A stretch of DNA of 36,439 bases from contig LRTP01000476.1 in the NCBI GenBank assembly GCA_001550305.1, positions 1 to 36,439 on the forward strand, read 5' to 3'. A program made the translations under genes and the position numbers. Shown in pieces: positions 34,450 through 36,439 of this stretch. This DNA is from Streptomyces diastatochromogenes (GTDB taxonomy: Bacteria > Actinomycetota > Actinomycetes > Streptomycetales > Streptomycetaceae). Every line of letters begins with the position of its first letter. The stretch's first letter is position 1. The notes under the pieces were generated by a model. It was not told where the DNA came from. It made no database searches and saw nothing but the letters and a program-made list of their open reading frames with translations.

Positions 34450-35291
34450 CGACGAACGGCGACGGCATGACGTCGGACGCGGGAACGACGACCGGCTCGG
34501 CGGCCACGGAACGCACGGCGCTCGTCGAACTCGACGACGTCAGCAAGTACTACGGCAACATCCGCGCCCTCGAAGGCGTCTCGCTGGAGGTGCACGCGGG
34601 GGAGATCTCCTGCGTGCTCGGCGACAACGGCGCGGGCAAATCCACGCTGATCAAGATCATCGCGGGCCTGCACCAGCACGACGCGGGCACCCTGAGCATC
34701 GAGGGCGAGGAGACCCGCCTCACCTCCCCGCGCGAGGCCCTGGACCGGGGCATCGCCACCGTCTACCAGGACCTCGCCGTGGTCCCGCTGATGCCGGTGT
34801 GGCGGAACTTCTTCCTCGGTTCCGAGCTGTCGAGGGGCACGGGCCCCTTCAGACGTATGGACGTCGACCGCATGCGCAGGACCACCCACGCGGAGCTGCT
34901 GCGCATGGGCATCGACCTGCGTGACGTCGACCAGCCCATCGGCACCCTCTCCGGCGGTGAGCGTCAGTGCGTGGCGATCGCCCGCGCCGTCCACTTCGGC
35001 GCCAAGGTCCTCGTCCTCGACGAGCCCACCGCCGCGCTCGGTGTGAAGCAGTCCGGAGTGGTCCTCAAGTACGTGGCCGCCGCGCGGGACGCCGGCCTCG
35101 GCGTGGTCCTCATCACTCACAACCCGCACCACGCGTACCTGGTGGGCGACCGTTTCGTCCTCCTGAAGCGCGGCGCCATGTTCGGCAGCCACACCCGCGA
35201 CGAGATCAGCCTCGACGAGCTGACCCGCCAGATGGCGGGCGGCAGCGAGCTGGACGACCTCCGACACGAGCTGGAGCGAAGCGCGTCCTGA
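34446..35291 (+). CDS. Sugar ABC transporter ATPase, single domain
   Basis: A 281-residue ABC ATPase. Walker [10 protein letters not shown] lies at 59-67, signature LSGGERQC follows, then Walker [12 protein letters not shown] and switch His in [14 protein letters not shown]2 transporters such as RbsACB usually use a fused two-domain ATPase of about 500 residues. This one has a single domain, as in FrcA-like systems, and must act as a homodimer. A Thr/Gly-rich tail of about 23 residues precedes the domain, and ATG 34467 (MTSDAG) is an alternative start. ATG 34446 overlaps the permease stop (ATGA). Confidence 0.93.
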   Translation: MTTNGDGMTSDAGTTTGSAATERTALVELDDVSKYYGNIRALEGVSLEVHAGEISCVLGDNGAGKSTLIKIIAGLHQHDAGTLSIEGEETRLTSPREALDRGIATVYQDLAVVPLMPVWRNFFLGSELSRGTGPFRRMDVDRMRRTTHAELLRMGIDLRDVDQPIGTLSGGERQCVAIARAVHFGAKVLVLDEPTAALGVKQSGVVLKYVAAARDAGLGVVLITHNPHHAYLVGDRFVLLKRGAMFGSHTRDEISLDELTRQMAGGSELDDLRHELERSAS

Positions 35292-35441
35292 GGGGCGCGG
35301 GGAACTGTGCGTCCAGTCACATACGGCTCTCCGCTCACATACGGCCCAAGGCTCTCCAGGGCGCTCCGGCGGGGCGCCCTGGAGAGCTCAGGGGGGACTC
35401 CGCCATGCGCCCCCCTGGCGCGGTGAGGCAGAATCGGCCCG
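35292..35441. repeat. Intergenic repeat remnant, direct repeats and hairpin
   Basis: Directly after the ATPase stop, ggggcgcggggaactgtgcg resembles a sequence I recognise as very common between Streptomyces genes. Then tcacatacgg occurs twice, 18 bp apart (35317-35326 and 35335-35344). A perfect 14-bp stem (35351-35364 with 35374-35387) with a 9-base loop follows, a likely terminator or attenuator before the kinase gene. Confidence 0.65.
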
Positions 35442-36439
35442 ATGAGCACCTACCGCGACCTCGCACACCGCGGCTCCGCGCGGGCCACCGTCCTGCGGAC
35501 CGTAGGGACGCGTGAACGCCGTTCCCATCTGACGGCTCCCCGCGTCCCCACCGTCGGTATCGACATCGGCGGCACGAAGGTGATGGCGGGCGTCGTCGAC
35601 GCCGACGGCAACATCCTGGAGAAGCTCCGCGCCGAGACGCCGGACAAGTCCAAGAGCCCCAAGGTCGTCGAGGACACCATCGTGGAGCTGGTCCTGGACC
35701 TCTCGGACCGGCATGACGTGCACGCCGTGGGCATCGGTGCGGCCGGCTGGGTCGACGCCGAGCGCAACCGCGTCCTGTTCGCCCCCCACCTGTCCTGGCG
35801 CAACGAGCCGCTGCGCGACCGCCTCGCCGGGCGGCTCGCCGTCCCGGTCCTGGTCGACAACGACGCCAACGCCGCCGCCTGGGCGGAGTGGCGGTTCGGC
35901 GCGGGGCGTGGCGAGGACAACCTCGTCATGATCACGCTCGGCACCGGCATCGGCGGCGCGCTGCTGGAGGACGGCCAGGTCAAGCGCGGCAAGTTCGGCG
36001 TCGCGGGCGAGTTCGGCCACATGCAGGTGGTCCCCGGCGGCCACCGCTGCCCGTGCGGCAACCGCGGCTGCTGGGAGCAGTACAGCTCGGGCAACGCGCT
36101 GGTCCGCGAGGCCCGCGAACTCGCCGCCGCGGACTCCCCGGTCGCGTACGGGATCATCGAGCACGTCAAGGGCAACATCGGCGACATCACCGGCCCGATG
36201 ATCACCGAGCTCGCCCGTGAGGGCGACGCCATGTGCATCGAGCTGCTCCAGGACATCGGTCAGTGGCTCGGCGTCGGCATCGCCAACCTGGCGGCGGCCC
36301 TGGACCCCTCCTGCTTCGTCATCGGCGGCGGCGTCAGCGCGGCCGACGACCTCCTCATCGGCCCCGCGCGCGACGCCTTCCGCCGCCACCTGACCGGCCG
36401 CGGCTACCGTCCCGAGGCCCGTATCGCCCGCGCCCAGCT
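35442..36439 (+). CDS. ROK-family sugar kinase, 3' end outside window
   Basis: The first 332 residues of a ROK kinase (glucokinase-like) cut by the window edge. The ATP phosphate-binding motif VGIDIGGTKV lies at 38-47, the sugar-binding and catalytic segment VDNDANAAAWAEW near 140, and the zinc site CPCGNRGCWEQY near 205. LGTGIGGALLEDG and VIGGGVS also match the family. It has an Arg-rich N-terminal extension of about 37 residues that lacks a helix-turn-helix, so it is an enzyme and not a ROK repressor. CAGAAT lies 7 nt before ATG 35442 with no ribosome site, so the mRNA may be leaderless. It probably phosphorylates the sugar brought in by the upstream transporter. Confidence 0.92.
   Translation, partial: MSTYRDLAHRGSARATVLRTVGTRERRSHLTAPRVPTVGIDIGGTKVMAGVVDADGNILEKLRAETPDKSKSPKVVEDTIVELVLDLSDRHDVHAVGIGAAGWVDAERNRVLFAPHLSWRNEPLRDRLAGRLAVPVLVDNDANAAAWAEWRFGAGRGEDNLVMITLGTGIGGALLEDGQVKRGKFGVAGEFGHMQVVPGGHRCPCGNRGCWEQYSSGNALVREARELAAADSPVAYGIIEHVKGNIGDITGPMITELAREGDAMCIELLQDIGQWLGVGIANLAAALDPSCFVIGGGVSAADDLLIGPARDAFRRHLTGRGYRPEARIARAQ

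Overview
This is a chromosomal window from a high-GC actinomycete, almost certainly Streptomyces. Codon third positions are strongly GC-biased. A bldC gene, an Lsr2-type nucleoid protein, a DUF3073 gene, several start codons with no Shine-Dalgarno sequence and tRNA genes without encoded CCA all fit. From memory, the order purC / two-component-ABC operon / Lsr2 paralogue / purSQL / purF-purM / DUF3073 / vdh / hypothetical / bldC / hrpA matches the S. coelicolor core chromosome around SCO4069-SCO4092; no database was searched.

Layout. 1-2700: the 3' end of a hypothetical gene and an N,N-dimethylformamidase-beta-like protein. 2802-3701: purC. 3763-7950: a four-gene leftward operon (ABC ATPase, ABC permease, histidine kinase, NarL-type response regulator), each gene overlapping the next or nearly so, bracketed by two nearly identical tRNA-Gly(GCC) genes. 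8030-8571: tRNA-Gly(UCC) and a leftward Lsr2-like gene. 8933-12128: purS-purQ-purL. 12355-14064: a DinB/maleylpyruvate-isomerase-like protein and a double-META-domain lipoprotein. 14126-16796: purF-purM. 16941-18605: leftward DUF3073 gene and valine dehydrogenase. 18852-20611: a conserved hypothetical gene and, after about 700 bp of structured intergenic DNA, bldC. 21060-25776: leftward small CPICH protein, tRNA-Asp and the helicase hrpA. 26095-29126: an aldo/keto reductase facing away from an orphan response regulator and a cytochrome P450. 29205-36439: a carbohydrate or polyol module with a Gfo/Idh/MocA dehydrogenase, a divergent GntR/UTRA regulator, two tandem paralogous binding lipoproteins, permease, single-domain ATPase and a ROK sugar kinase cut by the window end.

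How the genes work together. PurF, PurS/Q/L, PurM and PurC are steps 1, 4, 5 and 7/8 of de novo IMP synthesis, scattered over 14 kb with unrelated genes between them. The ATPase-permease-kinase-regulator operon looks like a sensing and efflux module. The right-hand module has the parts for regulated uptake, phosphorylation and oxidation of a sugar or inositol-like compound.

I found no integrase, transposase, CRISPR array or clearly novel multi-gene system. The most unusual signals are non-coding: a Streptomyces-type palindromic repeat lying in frame inside a gene, ordered half-site arrays upstream of purS, bldC and the ABC operon, tandem repeats immediately upstream of hrpA, a possible small RNA or attenuator far upstream of bldC, and the duplicated binding-protein gene with hairpins between the copies.
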